64,000 bases of DNA, from contig NZ_PVZC01000006.1 of the NCBI RefSeq assembly GCF_003002095.1, positions 475,264 through 539,263 on the forward strand. The letters run 5' to 3'. The first letter of the stretch is position 1, and each line of letters begins with the position of its first letter. The notes under the pieces are model-generated. The model was not told the DNA's origin. It saw only the letters and a list, made by a program, of their open reading frames with translations, and ran no database searches. Made by a program: the position numbers and the translations under genes. This DNA comes from Allonocardiopsis opalescens. Lineage in GTDB: Bacteria > Actinomycetota > Actinomycetes > Streptosporangiales > Streptosporangiaceae. Below, piece by piece: positions 21,360 to 30,545 of the stretch.

Positions 21360-21431
21360 GGCCGGCGATCCTCCACGAACTGAGCGGCCGGTGGGCGACG
21401 CCGACGAGTTCGGCGCCGCCCGTTCAATCCG

Positions 21432-21779
21432 CTATGAGAAATCGATGGAACTGGCGATGTTGTCGAAACCATTGTTGGTCAGGTCATCGTCTTCGGAGTT
21501 GGGCCGCGCGTAGTAGTCATCGCCTGCATAGTTGGCGTGCTCGTACATCGTGACCCCGCGGTTCTCGTTGTTCCTCATCGAGCTGATGTTGTCGTTAACG
21601 TTGCCTCCGGAGTCGTTCCAGACGTTGTTGAACAGGTTCGAATCGTCGCCGGTGAAGTTTTCGCTCCTGCCGCCCTGGTCGTCGTGTTCATAGACCCAGA
21701 AGTCGGCGGACGCGGGGCCGACCAGCCCGGCGAAGCCCAGCGCCACGACTCCGACGACCACACTCAACCTGCGCCACAT
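21432..21779 (-). CDS. Small secreted beta/gamma-crystallin-like protein
   Basis: ATG 21779 has GGAGG 10 nt upstream and begins a signal peptide (MWRRLSVVVGVVALGFAGLVGPASA). The mature protein is about 90 residues, rich in Asn, Asp, Tyr and Gly. It has the crystallin-type pattern WVYEHDDQGGRSENFTG, then SSMRNN and a second MYEHANYAGDDYYA motif, i.e. two related half-domains that often bind Ca2+. Such proteins are annotated as peptidase inhibitor I36 or spherulin/crystallin-like. A structural or inhibitory extracellular role is likely but unproven. Confidence 0.8.
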   Translation of the reverse strand: MWRRLSVVVGVVALGFAGLVGPASADFWVYEHDDQGGRSENFTGDDSNLFNNVWNDSGGNVNDNISSMRNNENRGVTMYEHANYAGDDYYARPNSEDDDLTNNGFDNIASSIDFS

Positions 21780-22168
21780 ACGAGCAGCTCCCTCCGTGGG
21801 CAAGGGGTCCGGCCGCCTCGAGACCGAGGCGACTTCACGGGCCCCCACAGCATCAAGAAAAGCGCGATAACACGCCAGAAAATGATCAACCAATATGATC
21901 ACGGACGCGCCGGCAATCATGCCCGACCGCCCAAGTAGACATTAGGGCAATCATTCTCGGAATACAGCCCTTGACTTCTCTTGCCCACTATGGTGCCGGA
22001 ACCCCGGACGCCGCCCCCCGGGTCTGCGAAGAATGATCAATTCCGGGATTTCGATCAGTTCATTTGGGCCGGATCGACATATTTACGAAAAACCGCATTC
22101 GACCCATGGCCACCAGCCGGCCACCTCGTGGCTTCCGGACGCGTCCTACCAGCGCGCGGCGGCGCGGC
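21780..22168. other. AT-rich intergenic region, 389 bp
   Basis: Noticeably lower GC than the rest of the window between about 21850 and 22100. It lies upstream of the crystallin-like gene and downstream of the class V aminotransferase gene, both minus strand. It probably carries the crystallin-gene promoter. A rightward 63-codon ORF here lacks a ribosome-binding site and family features. No RNA gene recognised. Confidence 0.5.
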
Positions 22169-23470
22169 CTAGCGGCCCACCGGGGCCGGACGGCCGCTGT
22201 CGTCGGGCGCGTAGGTCCAGGCGGGGCCGTCGGCGGCCAGGGTGCGGACGGCGGCCACCAGGCGGTCGACGTGCTCGGCGGTGGTGCCCAGGCCGATGCT
22301 GGCGCGCACGGCGGTGGCGGCGCCGGGCGGCAGCAGGCGGCGGGTGAGCGGGTGGGCGCAGAACAGGCCGTCGCGCACGCCGATGCCGTGCTCGGCCGAG
22401 AGGGCGGCGGCGAGCAGGTCGGCGGGCAGGCCGTCGACGCTGAAGGCGGCGATGCCGACCCGGTCGCGCTCAGGCGCCCACAGGCTCAGTTCCGTTACCC
22501 CGGGCACCGCGGCCAGGCCGCGCCGCAGCCGGTCGAGCAGCTCGCGCTCACGGGCGGCGATCCGCTCGCGGCCGGTGCGCACCAGGGCGGCGCAGGCGGC
22601 GGCGAGGGCGTGCGCGCCGATGACGTTGGGGCTGCCGGCCTCGTGCCGCTCGGGGCCCTCGTGCCACTCGGTGCGCGCCCCGACGGAGCGGGTGGCCCCG
22701 CCGCCGCGCAGGTACGGCGGTGCGGCGCGCAGCCAGTCGGCCCGGCCCGCCAGCACGCCCGCGCCGAAGGGCGCGTACAGCTTGTGCCCGGACAGAGCGA
22801 CGTAGTCGACGCCCAGCGCCTGGATGTCGACGGGGCGGTGCGGCGCGAGCTGCGCGGCGTCGAGCACGGTGCGCGCCCCCTCGGCACGCGCGGCGGCGGC
22901 CAGCTCGGCGACCGGCCACAGCTCGCCGGTGACATTGGAGGCGCCGGTGACGCACAGCAGCCGGGGGCCGGGGGCGGCCGTGCGCAGCGCGGCCCTGGCG
23001 GCGCGCACCGCCTCGCCGGGGCCGGCCGGGGCGGGCAGCCGCCGCACCGCGGCGGCCGTGCCCTCCCAGGGCAGCAGCGCGGCGTGGTGCTCGGTCTCGA
23101 AGACCACCACGGTGCAGCCCGCGGGCAGGGCGTGCGCCAGCAGGTTGAGCGCGTCGGTGGTGTTGCGGACGAACACGACCTGGTCGTCGGCGCGGGCGCC
23201 GACGAAGCCGGCCAGCGCGGCCCTGGCCGCCTCGTAGCGCCCGGTGCTGATCCGCGAGGCGTACCCGGCGCCCCGGTGCACGCTGGCGTAGGTGGTCAGG
23301 GCGTCGTCGACGGCGGCCTTCACCTCGGCCAGACAGGGGGCGCTGGCGGCGTAGTCCAGATTGGCGTACTCGGCCTCGCCGCCGGTGGCCAGCGGCACCC
23401 GCAGTCCCGCGCCGACCACGGCGGGCGGCCGGAAGGCCGGAGCGGGGCGCGATTCGAGGGTGACGGACAT
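22169..23470 (-). CDS. PLP-dependent class V aminotransferase / cysteine desulfurase-like enzyme
   Basis: A 433-residue fold-type I PLP enzyme. NLDYAASAP near the N-terminus, HRGAGYASRIST, the phosphate-binding NTTDALN, ETEHHAALLPW, DAAQLAPH and the Schiff-base Lys in LSGHKLYAPFGAGVL are all present. The IscS/SufS-type catalytic Cys loop is replaced by FCAHPLTRRLL, so cysteine desulfurase activity is uncertain. A SAM-IV riboswitch lies in its 5' leader, which ties it to methionine/SAM or sulfur metabolism. ATG 23470 follows GGAGGTGCCCCC. Confidence 0.88.
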   Translation of the reverse strand: MSVTLESRPAPAFRPPAVVGAGLRVPLATGGEAEYANLDYAASAPCLAEVKAAVDDALTTYASVHRGAGYASRISTGRYEAARAALAGFVGARADDQVVFVRNTTDALNLLAHALPAGCTVVVFETEHHAALLPWEGTAAAVRRLPAPAGPGEAVRAARAALRTAAPGPRLLCVTGASNVTGELWPVAELAAAARAEGARTVLDAAQLAPHRPVDIQALGVDYVALSGHKLYAPFGAGVLAGRADWLRAAPPYLRGGGATRSVGARTEWHEGPERHEAGSPNVIGAHALAAACAALVRTGRERIAARERELLDRLRRGLAAVPGVTELSLWAPERDRVGIAAFSVDGLPADLLAAALSAEHGIGVRDGLFCAHPLTRRLLPPGAATAVRASIGLGTTAEHVDRLVAAVRTLAADGPAWTYAPDDSGRPAPVGR

Positions 23471-23520
23471 GGGGGCACCTCCACGGAGTCGGGGACTCCG
23501 GGAGCACCGCGCCGCCGGGA

Positions 23521-23645
23521 GTCCGCGCTTGCCTGACGCCCGCCTCGGCGGCGGCGTCTCGACCTGGTCCTCACCCGGGGCACCCCGCCGCGGACGGAGG
23601 GTTGCCGGCCAGCGAGCCGGGGCTTGGCGCTGGCACTCATGACCT
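23521..23645 (-). ncRNA. SAM-IV riboswitch
   Basis: Read on the minus strand from 23645, the leader contains GGTCATGAGTGCCAGCG, then CAAGCCCCGGCTCGCTGG, CCGGCAACCCTCC, GCGGCGGGGTGCCCCGGGTG, AGGACCAGGTCGAG, a variable GC-rich hairpin and the closing GGCAAGCGCGGAC. The order and identity of these blocks match the actinobacterial SAM-IV consensus, including the pseudoknot-forming GGGGTGCCCCGGGTGA core. It ends 50 nt before the start of the aminotransferase gene, so binding of S-adenosylmethionine should repress that gene. Confidence 0.93.
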
Positions 23646-23863
23646 GCCGCCGAGTATAAGCATGCGCCGGGCGCACGACGACCCGCCGCCGTGCGTCCCG
23701 CGTCCTACGCGGCCGCGCGTAACCGCACGGCAACAATCGGGCACCGCCCTCTTGTTTTGGTATCACCATTTGTGCAGAGTGGGCAGACGCCAATCGGAGC
23801 CAGGCCGTCGCCGTCCCCCACACCCCGTTGGCACGGCCTCCTCCCTCCGTCCGAGGAGTCCGC

Positions 23864-25264
<1,401 letters not shown>

Positions 25265-25315
25265 CGCCGCGCTCCGCGCCGGTCCGGTCAGGGAGGCCGG
25301 GCCGGCGCGTGCGCG

Positions 25316-26449
25316 TCAGAGCACCACGACCTGGCGCACGGCCGCGCCGCCGGCCAGCCGGTCGAAGCCGGTGTTGAGCTCGTCCAGCCCGATCCGGCCG
25401 GAGATCAGCTCCGGCACCGGCAGCAGGCCCGCCCGGTACATGGCGACGAAGCGCGGCACATCGCGGCGCGGCACGCAGGAGCCCAGGTAGCTGCCGCGCA
25501 GGGTGCGCTCCTCGGCCACCAGGCCCAGCGCCGGGATGCTCAGCATCCGGTCGGCCGGCGGCAGCCCGACGGTCACCGTGGTGCCGCCCGGCCGGGTCGC
25601 CTGGTAGGCCTGCGCGAGCACGTGCTCGCTGCCGGTGGTGTCGATCACCTTGTCCGCGCCGCCGGAGGTCAGCTCGCGCACCGCCGCCACCGCGTCCTCG
25701 CCGCCGGGCACCTCGTGGGTGGCGCCCAGGCGCAGCGCGGTGGCGCGCTTGGCGTCGACCAGGTCGACGGCGACCAGGACGGCCGCGCCGGCCGCCCGCG
25801 CCGCCATCAGCGCGGCCAGCCCGACCCCGCCGAGCCCGAAGACCGCCACCCTCTCCCCCGGCTCCACCCGCGCGCTGTGCAGCACGGCGCCCGCCCCGGT
25901 GAGCACGGCACAGCCGAACAGGGCGGCGACGTCGAATGGGAGGTCGGCGTCGACCTTCACCGCCGAGCGCGCCGAGACCACGATGTGCTCGGCGAAGGCC
26001 GACACGCCGAGGTGGTGCGCGGGCCGCTCCCCGTCCGCACCCCGCCAGCGCCGCCCGCCGCCCAGCAGGGCCCCGGCGCCGTTGGCGCGCGCCCCCGGCT
26101 CGCACAGCGCGGGCCGCCCCGCCAGGCAGGGCGGGCAGCCGCCGCAGGCGGGCACGAAGGACAGCACGACGCGGTCGCCGGCGGCGAACTCGCGCTCGGC
26201 GCCGGGCCCGGTCTCGACCACCTCGCCGGCCGCCTCGTGGCCCAGCACCATCGGCACCGGCCGCGGCCGGCGGCCCTCGATCACCGAGAGGTCGGAGTGG
26301 CACAGCCCGGCCGCGCCCACCCGGACCAGCAGCTCGCCGGGGCCGGGCGGGTCCAGGTCGAGTTCGGCCGTGCGCAGTGGGCGGGAGTCCGCGTAGGGGG
26401 CGGGCAGCCCCATGGTGTCGAGCACGCTCGCGCGCACACCGCGGATCAT
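25316..26449 (-). CDS. Zinc-dependent alcohol dehydrogenase (class III-like MDR)
   Basis: A 377-residue medium-chain dehydrogenase. The catalytic zinc site is GLCHSDL and GHEAAGEV. The structural zinc lobe has four Cys (VPACGGCPPCLAGRPALCEPG). NAD binding by FGLGGVGLAALMAA. ATG 26449 overlaps the stop of the upstream thioesterase gene (ATGA), indicating coupled translation. It is not an obvious gluconate enzyme and separates gntP from the regulator. Confidence 0.92.
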   Translation of the reverse strand: MIRGVRASVLDTMGLPAPYADSRPLRTAELDLDPPGPGELLVRVGAAGLCHSDLSVIEGRRPRPVPMVLGHEAAGEVVETGPGAEREFAAGDRVVLSFVPACGGCPPCLAGRPALCEPGARANGAGALLGGGRRWRGADGERPAHHLGVSAFAEHIVVSARSAVKVDADLPFDVAALFGCAVLTGAGAVLHSARVEPGERVAVFGLGGVGLAALMAARAAGAAVLVAVDLVDAKRATALRLGATHEVPGGEDAVAAVRELTSGGADKVIDTTGSEHVLAQAYQATRPGGTTVTVGLPPADRMLSIPALGLVAEERTLRGSYLGSCVPRRDVPRFVAMYRAGLLPVPELISGRIGLDELNTGFDRLAGGAAVRQVVVL

Positions 26450-26871
26450 CGGACCACCAGCTCCTCGAGGGCGCCGCGCAGCGGCCCGGTGACCGGCACC
26501 GGGCGCCGGGTGGCGCGGTCGACGAACACGTGCACGAACCAGCCGTCGGCGAGCGGTGTGCCGTCGCGGCGCAGCGCCAGCTCGTAGCGGACGCTGGAGC
26601 GGCCCAGGTGCCCCACGCGCAGCCCCACCCGCAGCGTCTCGGGGTAGGCGGCGGGCGCGTGGTAGGCGCAGTGCGACTCCACGCACAGGCCGATGGCGGC
26701 GCCGGCGTGGATGTCCAGACCCCCGCGCGCGATCAGCCAGTCGTTGATCACGGAGTCCATGTAGGCGTAGTAGACGGCGTTGTTGACATGGCCGTAGACG
26801 TCGTTGTCCGACCAGCGGGTGGGTACGTCGCGCCAGTGCGCGTAGGCGGCTGCTGCGGTCGCGTCATCCAC
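26446..26871 (-). CDS. Acyl-CoA thioesterase, 4-hydroxybenzoyl-CoA thioesterase-type hot-dog fold
   Basis: A 141-residue single hot-dog domain with the family N-terminal motif VPTRWSDNDVYGHVNNAVYYAYMDS, containing the Asp that acts in 4HBT-type enzymes, and the central helix followed by RVGLRVGHLGRSSVRYEL strands. GTG 26871 was chosen to begin just before this motif. It overlaps the dehydrogenase start by 4 bp, so both are co-translated. Predicted to hydrolyse a short or medium acyl-CoA. Confidence 0.87.
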   Translation of the reverse strand: MDDATAAAAYAHWRDVPTRWSDNDVYGHVNNAVYYAYMDSVINDWLIARGGLDIHAGAAIGLCVESHCAYHAPAAYPETLRVGLRVGHLGRSSVRYELALRRDGTPLADGWFVHVFVDRATRRPVPVTGPLRGALEELVVR

Positions 26872-26939
26872 GACGCGACGGTACCCCGCCGCCCGATCCC
26901 CCGCCCAGCCGGCCTCCGCGCCCGGCGCCGCGGCGGCGC

Positions 26940-27716
26940 TCAGCCCGGCCGGCGGTCGAAGGGCCCCGGCTCGCCGGGGGCGATCCGCTCGATCTGCACG
27001 CCCACCTCGGCGACGATCTCGCGCATCGCCGCCTCCGCCACGCCCGGCAGCCCCGAGTGCACCGCCGACGCGACCAGGGCGTGCAGCCGCAGCGCCTCGG
27101 CGCGGGGGTGCTCGGGCATCAGGTGGTAGGCGGTGCGCCCGGTCAGCACCTCGGCGACCAGCCCGGACAGCCCGGCGAACATCTCGTTGCCCGACTCGCG
27201 CAGCAGGATGGCGTGGAACTCGATGTCGTGGCCGAGGAAGGTGTCCAGGTCGCCCGCGTGGCCGGAGGCGGTCATCAGCTCGCCCAGCGCCAGCAGTCGC
27301 TCGCGGGCGGCGGGCGAGGCGCGGCGGGCGGCGGCCGCGGCGGCGGGCGGCTCCACGGCGGCGCGCAGCTCGGTGAGCGAGCGCAGCTGGGCCGGGCGGC
27401 CCGCCCCGGCCAGCCGCCAGCGGATGAGCTGGGGGTCGAACACGTTCCAGGCCGCGACGGGCCGCACCGTCACCCCGGTGCGCGGGCGGCTGACCACCAG
27501 CCGCATCGACTCCAGCACCCGCACCGCCTCGCGGACCACCGTCCGCGACACCTGGAAGCGCCGCTCCAGGCCGTCGAGGGTGAAGGCGTGGCCGGGCGCG
27601 TACTCGCCCGCCGCGATGGACGGCCCCAGCTCGGCCAGCACCCGGTTGTGCAGGGTGCGGTGCGGGCCCCGCGCCGCACCGGGCGGCGCGTCGGCGGTCT
27701 CCTCGGCTGCGGCCAT
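26940..27716 (-). CDS. GntR-family (FadR/FCD subgroup) transcriptional regulator
   Basis: A 258-residue repressor. The winged HTH (LHNRVLAELGPSIAAGEYAPG..RFQVSRTVVREAVRVLESMRLV) is followed by an all-helical FCD ligand domain with metal-ligand-type residues in FLGHDIEFH and HALV. Divergent from gluconokinase across a 143-bp gap that holds a consensus FadR-type operator. It probably controls gntK and itself, with gluconate or 6-phosphogluconate as effector (inference from context). Confidence 0.9.
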   Translation of the reverse strand: MAAAEETADAPPGAARGPHRTLHNRVLAELGPSIAAGEYAPGHAFTLDGLERRFQVSRTVVREAVRVLESMRLVVSRPRTGVTVRPVAAWNVFDPQLIRWRLAGAGRPAQLRSLTELRAAVEPPAAAAAARRASPAARERLLALGELMTASGHAGDLDTFLGHDIEFHAILLRESGNEMFAGLSGLVAEVLTGRTAYHLMPEHPRAEALRLHALVASAVHSGLPGVAEAAMREIVAEVGVQIERIAPGEPGPFDRRPG

Positions 27717-27797
27717 GCGGTCCCCTCACTCACGGCACCCGGTGCGATGGCGCGGGCACCGCCTCAGCTGCGAGGCTGTCGCGGGTACCGCATCGAA

Positions 27798-27808
27798 TGG
27801 TAATACTA
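27798..27808. promoter_or_regulatory. FadR-subfamily GntR operator
   Basis: TGGTAATACTA fits the FadR-subfamily operator consensus TNGTNNNACNA exactly. It sits in the gntR/gntK divergent region, 52 bp before the gntK start, in an AT-rich patch of otherwise GC-rich DNA. Confidence 0.65.
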
Positions 27809-27859
27809 ATGATGGAGTCCCGGGCACCCCCGACCGGGACCACCAGGAGGTGCGCCCCC

Positions 27860-28405
27860 ATGCCCAGCAGGCACCGGCCCCCGGAAGCCGGCCCCTCGGA
27901 GCGGCCGCGGCCCGTCCACCTCATCGTGATGGGCGTGTCCGGCGCGGGCAAGACCACCGTCGGCGAGCTGCTGGCCGAACGGCTCGGCTACCGCTACGCC
28001 GAGGCCGACGAGTTCCACCCGCCCGCCAACATCGCCAAGATGGAGCACGGCACACCCCTCGGCGACGCCGACCGGCTGCCCTGGCTGGAGGCGCTGGCCG
28101 AGTGGACCGGCCGCCGCGACGCCGAGGGCGTCAGCACGGTGCTGGCCTGCTCGGCGCTCAAGCGCCGCTACCGCGACATCCTGCGCCGCGGCGCCCCCGG
28201 CGTCCGCTTCGTGCACCTGGGCGGCAGCCCCGAACTGATCCGGCAGCGCATCACCGCCCGCAAGGGCCACTTCATGCCGGCCGGGCTGCTCGACTCCCAG
28301 CTGCGCGACCTCGAACCGCTCGGCGCGGACGAGGACGGCGTCACGGTCGACGTCGGCCCCGGGCCGGAGGAGATCACCGACAAGGTGATCGCGAAACTGC
28401 GCTAG
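27860..28405 (+). CDS. gntK: Gluconokinase
   Basis: Phosphorylates gluconate to 6-phosphogluconate. The 181-residue enzyme has a P-loop VMGVSGAGKTTVGELLA, the substrate-region motif EADEFHPPANIAKMEHGTPLGDADRLPWL, CSALKRRYRD and the lid RKGHFMPAGLLDSQ. These are the gluconate-kinase family hallmarks. ATG 27860 has AGGAGG with a 9-nt spacer. The frame extends upstream to 27797 but would overlap the operator. Works with the GntP permease at 23864. Confidence 0.96.
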   Translation: MPSRHRPPEAGPSERPRPVHLIVMGVSGAGKTTVGELLAERLGYRYAEADEFHPPANIAKMEHGTPLGDADRLPWLEALAEWTGRRDAEGVSTVLACSALKRRYRDILRRGAPGVRFVHLGGSPELIRQRITARKGHFMPAGLLDSQLRDLEPLGADEDGVTVDVGPGPEEITDKVIAKLR

Positions 28406-28432
28406 CCCCGGCCGCCCGGCGGCGCGGTCCGG

Positions 28433-29398
28433 TCAGCCGGCCGACGGGGCGAGCCCGCTGATCGCGGCGACGGGGTCGCCGCCCACCGGCAGCAGGGCGA
28501 GCACCGGGGTGGTGACGCCGGCCTCGGTGTAGCGGCGCACGTGCTCGCGGCAGCGGGCCGGGGCGCCGTGCACCACGAGGGCGTCCACCACCTCGTCCGG
28601 CACGGCCGCCGCGGCGCCCTTGCGGTCGCCCGCCTCCCAGGCCCGCCACATCGGCGCCAGCGCCTCGCCGCGGCCCAGCCACTCGTGGAAGGCCCGGTAC
28701 ACCGGCACGTTGAGGTAGCTCGCGATGACGCGGCGGCCGACGGCGCGGGCCAGCCCGGCGTCCGCGGTGGGGGCGACGAAGATCCGCGCCACCACCTCCT
28801 TGCCGGGCCCGCCCGCGTGCACCCGGGCGGCGAGGCCGGGCACGTCCTCGGCGGCCAGCCAGTTCAGCACGGCGCCGTCGCCCTCCCGCCCGGCCAGCCC
28901 GAGCATCCCGGCGCGCAGCGCCGCCACCACGATCGGCGGCGGCTCCGGCGGCACCAGGCCCAGGCGGAAGCCGTCGACGGCGAAGGTCTCGTACGCGCGG
29001 CCGACCCGCTCGCCCGCCAGCGCCGCGCGCAGGAAGCGCACGGTGTCCCGGACGCGCTGGTAGGGCCGGGTGAACTCCATCCCGTTCCAGCGCTCCACGA
29101 TGACGTCGGAGGAGGTCCCCACGCCCAGGACGAAGCGGCCGGGCGCCGCCGAGGCCAGCGCGGCGGCCGACTGGGCGATGGTGGCCGCGCCCCGGGTGAA
29201 CACCGGCACGATGGCCGTGCCGAGCCGCAGCGCGGGCGCCCACGCGGCGGCCAGCGCGAGCGGGGTGAAGGCGTCGGCGCCGCCGGCCTCGGCCGACCAC
29301 ACGTCGGTGTACCCCAGGTCGGGCAGCCGCTCCAGCACCGAGCGCTGCTCGTGCAGCTGCATCCCGTCCAGCGGGATGGTCAGTCCGTACCGTTCCAT
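28433..29398 (-). CDS. LLM-class (probably F420-dependent) flavin/deazaflavin oxidoreductase
   Basis: A 321-residue bacterial luciferase-like TIM barrel. Features: YGLTIPLDGMQLHE, SAEAGGADAFTPLALAAAWAP, LRLGTAIVPVFTRGAATIAQSAAALASAAPGRFVLGVGTSSDV (cofactor-binding region) and a C-terminal GAPARCREHVRRYTEAGVTTPV helix. These fit the F420-dependent subgroup common in actinobacteria. ATG 29398 with GAGG upstream. Substrate unknown. It converges with gntK and diverges from a quinone oxidoreductase gene. Confidence 0.85.
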   Translation of the reverse strand: MERYGLTIPLDGMQLHEQRSVLERLPDLGYTDVWSAEAGGADAFTPLALAAAWAPALRLGTAIVPVFTRGAATIAQSAAALASAAPGRFVLGVGTSSDVIVERWNGMEFTRPYQRVRDTVRFLRAALAGERVGRAYETFAVDGFRLGLVPPEPPPIVVAALRAGMLGLAGREGDGAVLNWLAAEDVPGLAARVHAGGPGKEVVARIFVAPTADAGLARAVGRRVIASYLNVPVYRAFHEWLGRGEALAPMWRAWEAGDRKGAAAAVPDEVVDALVVHGAPARCREHVRRYTEAGVTTPVLALLPVGGDPVAAISGLAPSAG

Positions 29399-29547
29399 GG
29401 CTCGACCTCTTCTCAATCGGAGTCCGCGGCCGCCCGGGCGGCGCGCGCCCGTGCCTGCGCGCGGCCGGGCGGGCGCGGGGATAGCGTCGGATGGGACCGG
29501 CGACCGCCGGTCCGCGAGGAGTGACACCGAGGAGCGTGACGCCCCCG

Positions 29548-30474
29548 ATGCGTGCCGTCGTCTACTACCGCTACGGAGGCCCCGAGGTACTGGAGCCGGC
29601 CGAGCTGGCCGAACCCAAGCTCGGACCGGATTCCGTGCTGGTGCGCACCCGGGCGGCCGGGGTGAACCCGGTCGACTGGAAGCTGCGCAGCGGCTACCTG
29701 GACACCCTGATCGAGACCCACTTCCCCGTGGTACCCGGCTGGGACCTGGCCGGGGTGGTGGAGCGGGTCGGCCCGGACGTCACCGAGTACGCGCCCGGCG
29801 ACGAGGTGATCGGCTACGTCCGCGAGGACCACGTGCAGCGCGGCACCCACGCCGAGCTGGTCGCCGCCCCGGTGCGCACGCTGGCCCGCAAGCCGGCCGG
29901 CTGCTCGTGGGCGCAGGCGGCGGGCCTCCCGCTGGCCGGGCTCACCGCCTACCAGGCGCTCGGCCGCGGCCTCGGCCTGGCCGAGGGCGAGACCCTGCTG
30001 GTGCACGCGGCGGCCGGCGGGGTGGGCTCGCTGGCGGTGCAGATCGCCCGCGCCCGCGGCGCCCGGGTGATCGGCACGGCCGGCCCGGCCAACCACGACT
30101 TCCTGCGCGGCCTGGGCGCCGAGCCGGTCGCCTACGGCGAGGGCCTGGCCGAGCGGGTGCGCGAGCTGGCGCCCGGCGGCGTGGACGCCGTACTGGACTC
30201 CGTCGGCGGCGAGACCCTGGAGGACTCCGCCGGGCTGCTGGCGGCGAGCGGGCGGCTGGTGTCCATCGCCGACCCCGGCGTCAACGGGATGGGCGGCCGC
30301 TACGTGTTCGTCCGGCCCGACACCGCGGACCTGACCGCGCTGGGCGCGCTGGTCGACGAGGGGAAGCTCACCGTCGAGGTGGCCGCGACCTTCCCGCTGG
30401 AGCGCACCGCGGACGCCCAGGCGCTCAGCGCCGAGGGGCACACCCGCGGCAAGATCGTGGTCGAGCTCGGCTGA
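29548..30474 (+). CDS. NADP-dependent quinone oxidoreductase-like MDR protein
   Basis: A 308-residue zinc-free medium-chain reductase. Features: MRAVVYYRYGGPEVLE start typical of the QOR family, AGVNPVDWKLRSG, PGWDLAGVVERVG, the nucleotide-binding HAAAGGVGSLAVQIAR, and VLDSVGGET. ATG 29548 aligns with family N-termini. An in-frame GTG at 29536 with GAGGA close by is an alternative. Confidence 0.87.
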   Translation: MRAVVYYRYGGPEVLEPAELAEPKLGPDSVLVRTRAAGVNPVDWKLRSGYLDTLIETHFPVVPGWDLAGVVERVGPDVTEYAPGDEVIGYVREDHVQRGTHAELVAAPVRTLARKPAGCSWAQAAGLPLAGLTAYQALGRGLGLAEGETLLVHAAAGGVGSLAVQIARARGARVIGTAGPANHDFLRGLGAEPVAYGEGLAERVRELAPGGVDAVLDSVGGETLEDSAGLLAASGRLVSIADPGVNGMGGRYVFVRPDTADLTALGALVDEGKLTVEVAATFPLERTADAQALSAEGHTRGKIVVELG

Positions 30475-30489
30475 GCCGCGCCCGGCGGT

Positions 30490-30523
30490 CCGGACGGCGG
30501 GGGCCCGCGCCGCCGCCGTCCGG
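30490..30523. terminator. Hairpin between convergent genes
   Basis: CCGGACGGCGG (30490-30500) pairs perfectly with 30513-30523 over a 12-nt GC loop, lying between the QOR gene and the minus-strand ligase gene. No T-run. Confidence 0.55.
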
Positions 30524-30545
30524 GGCGCCGCCGCGCCCGGACGCC

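Noticed and set aside
21981..22172. 63-codon plus-strand ORF in the AT-rich gap
   Set aside because: No ribosome-binding site, no recognisable feature, and it overlaps the end of the aminotransferase gene on the other strand.
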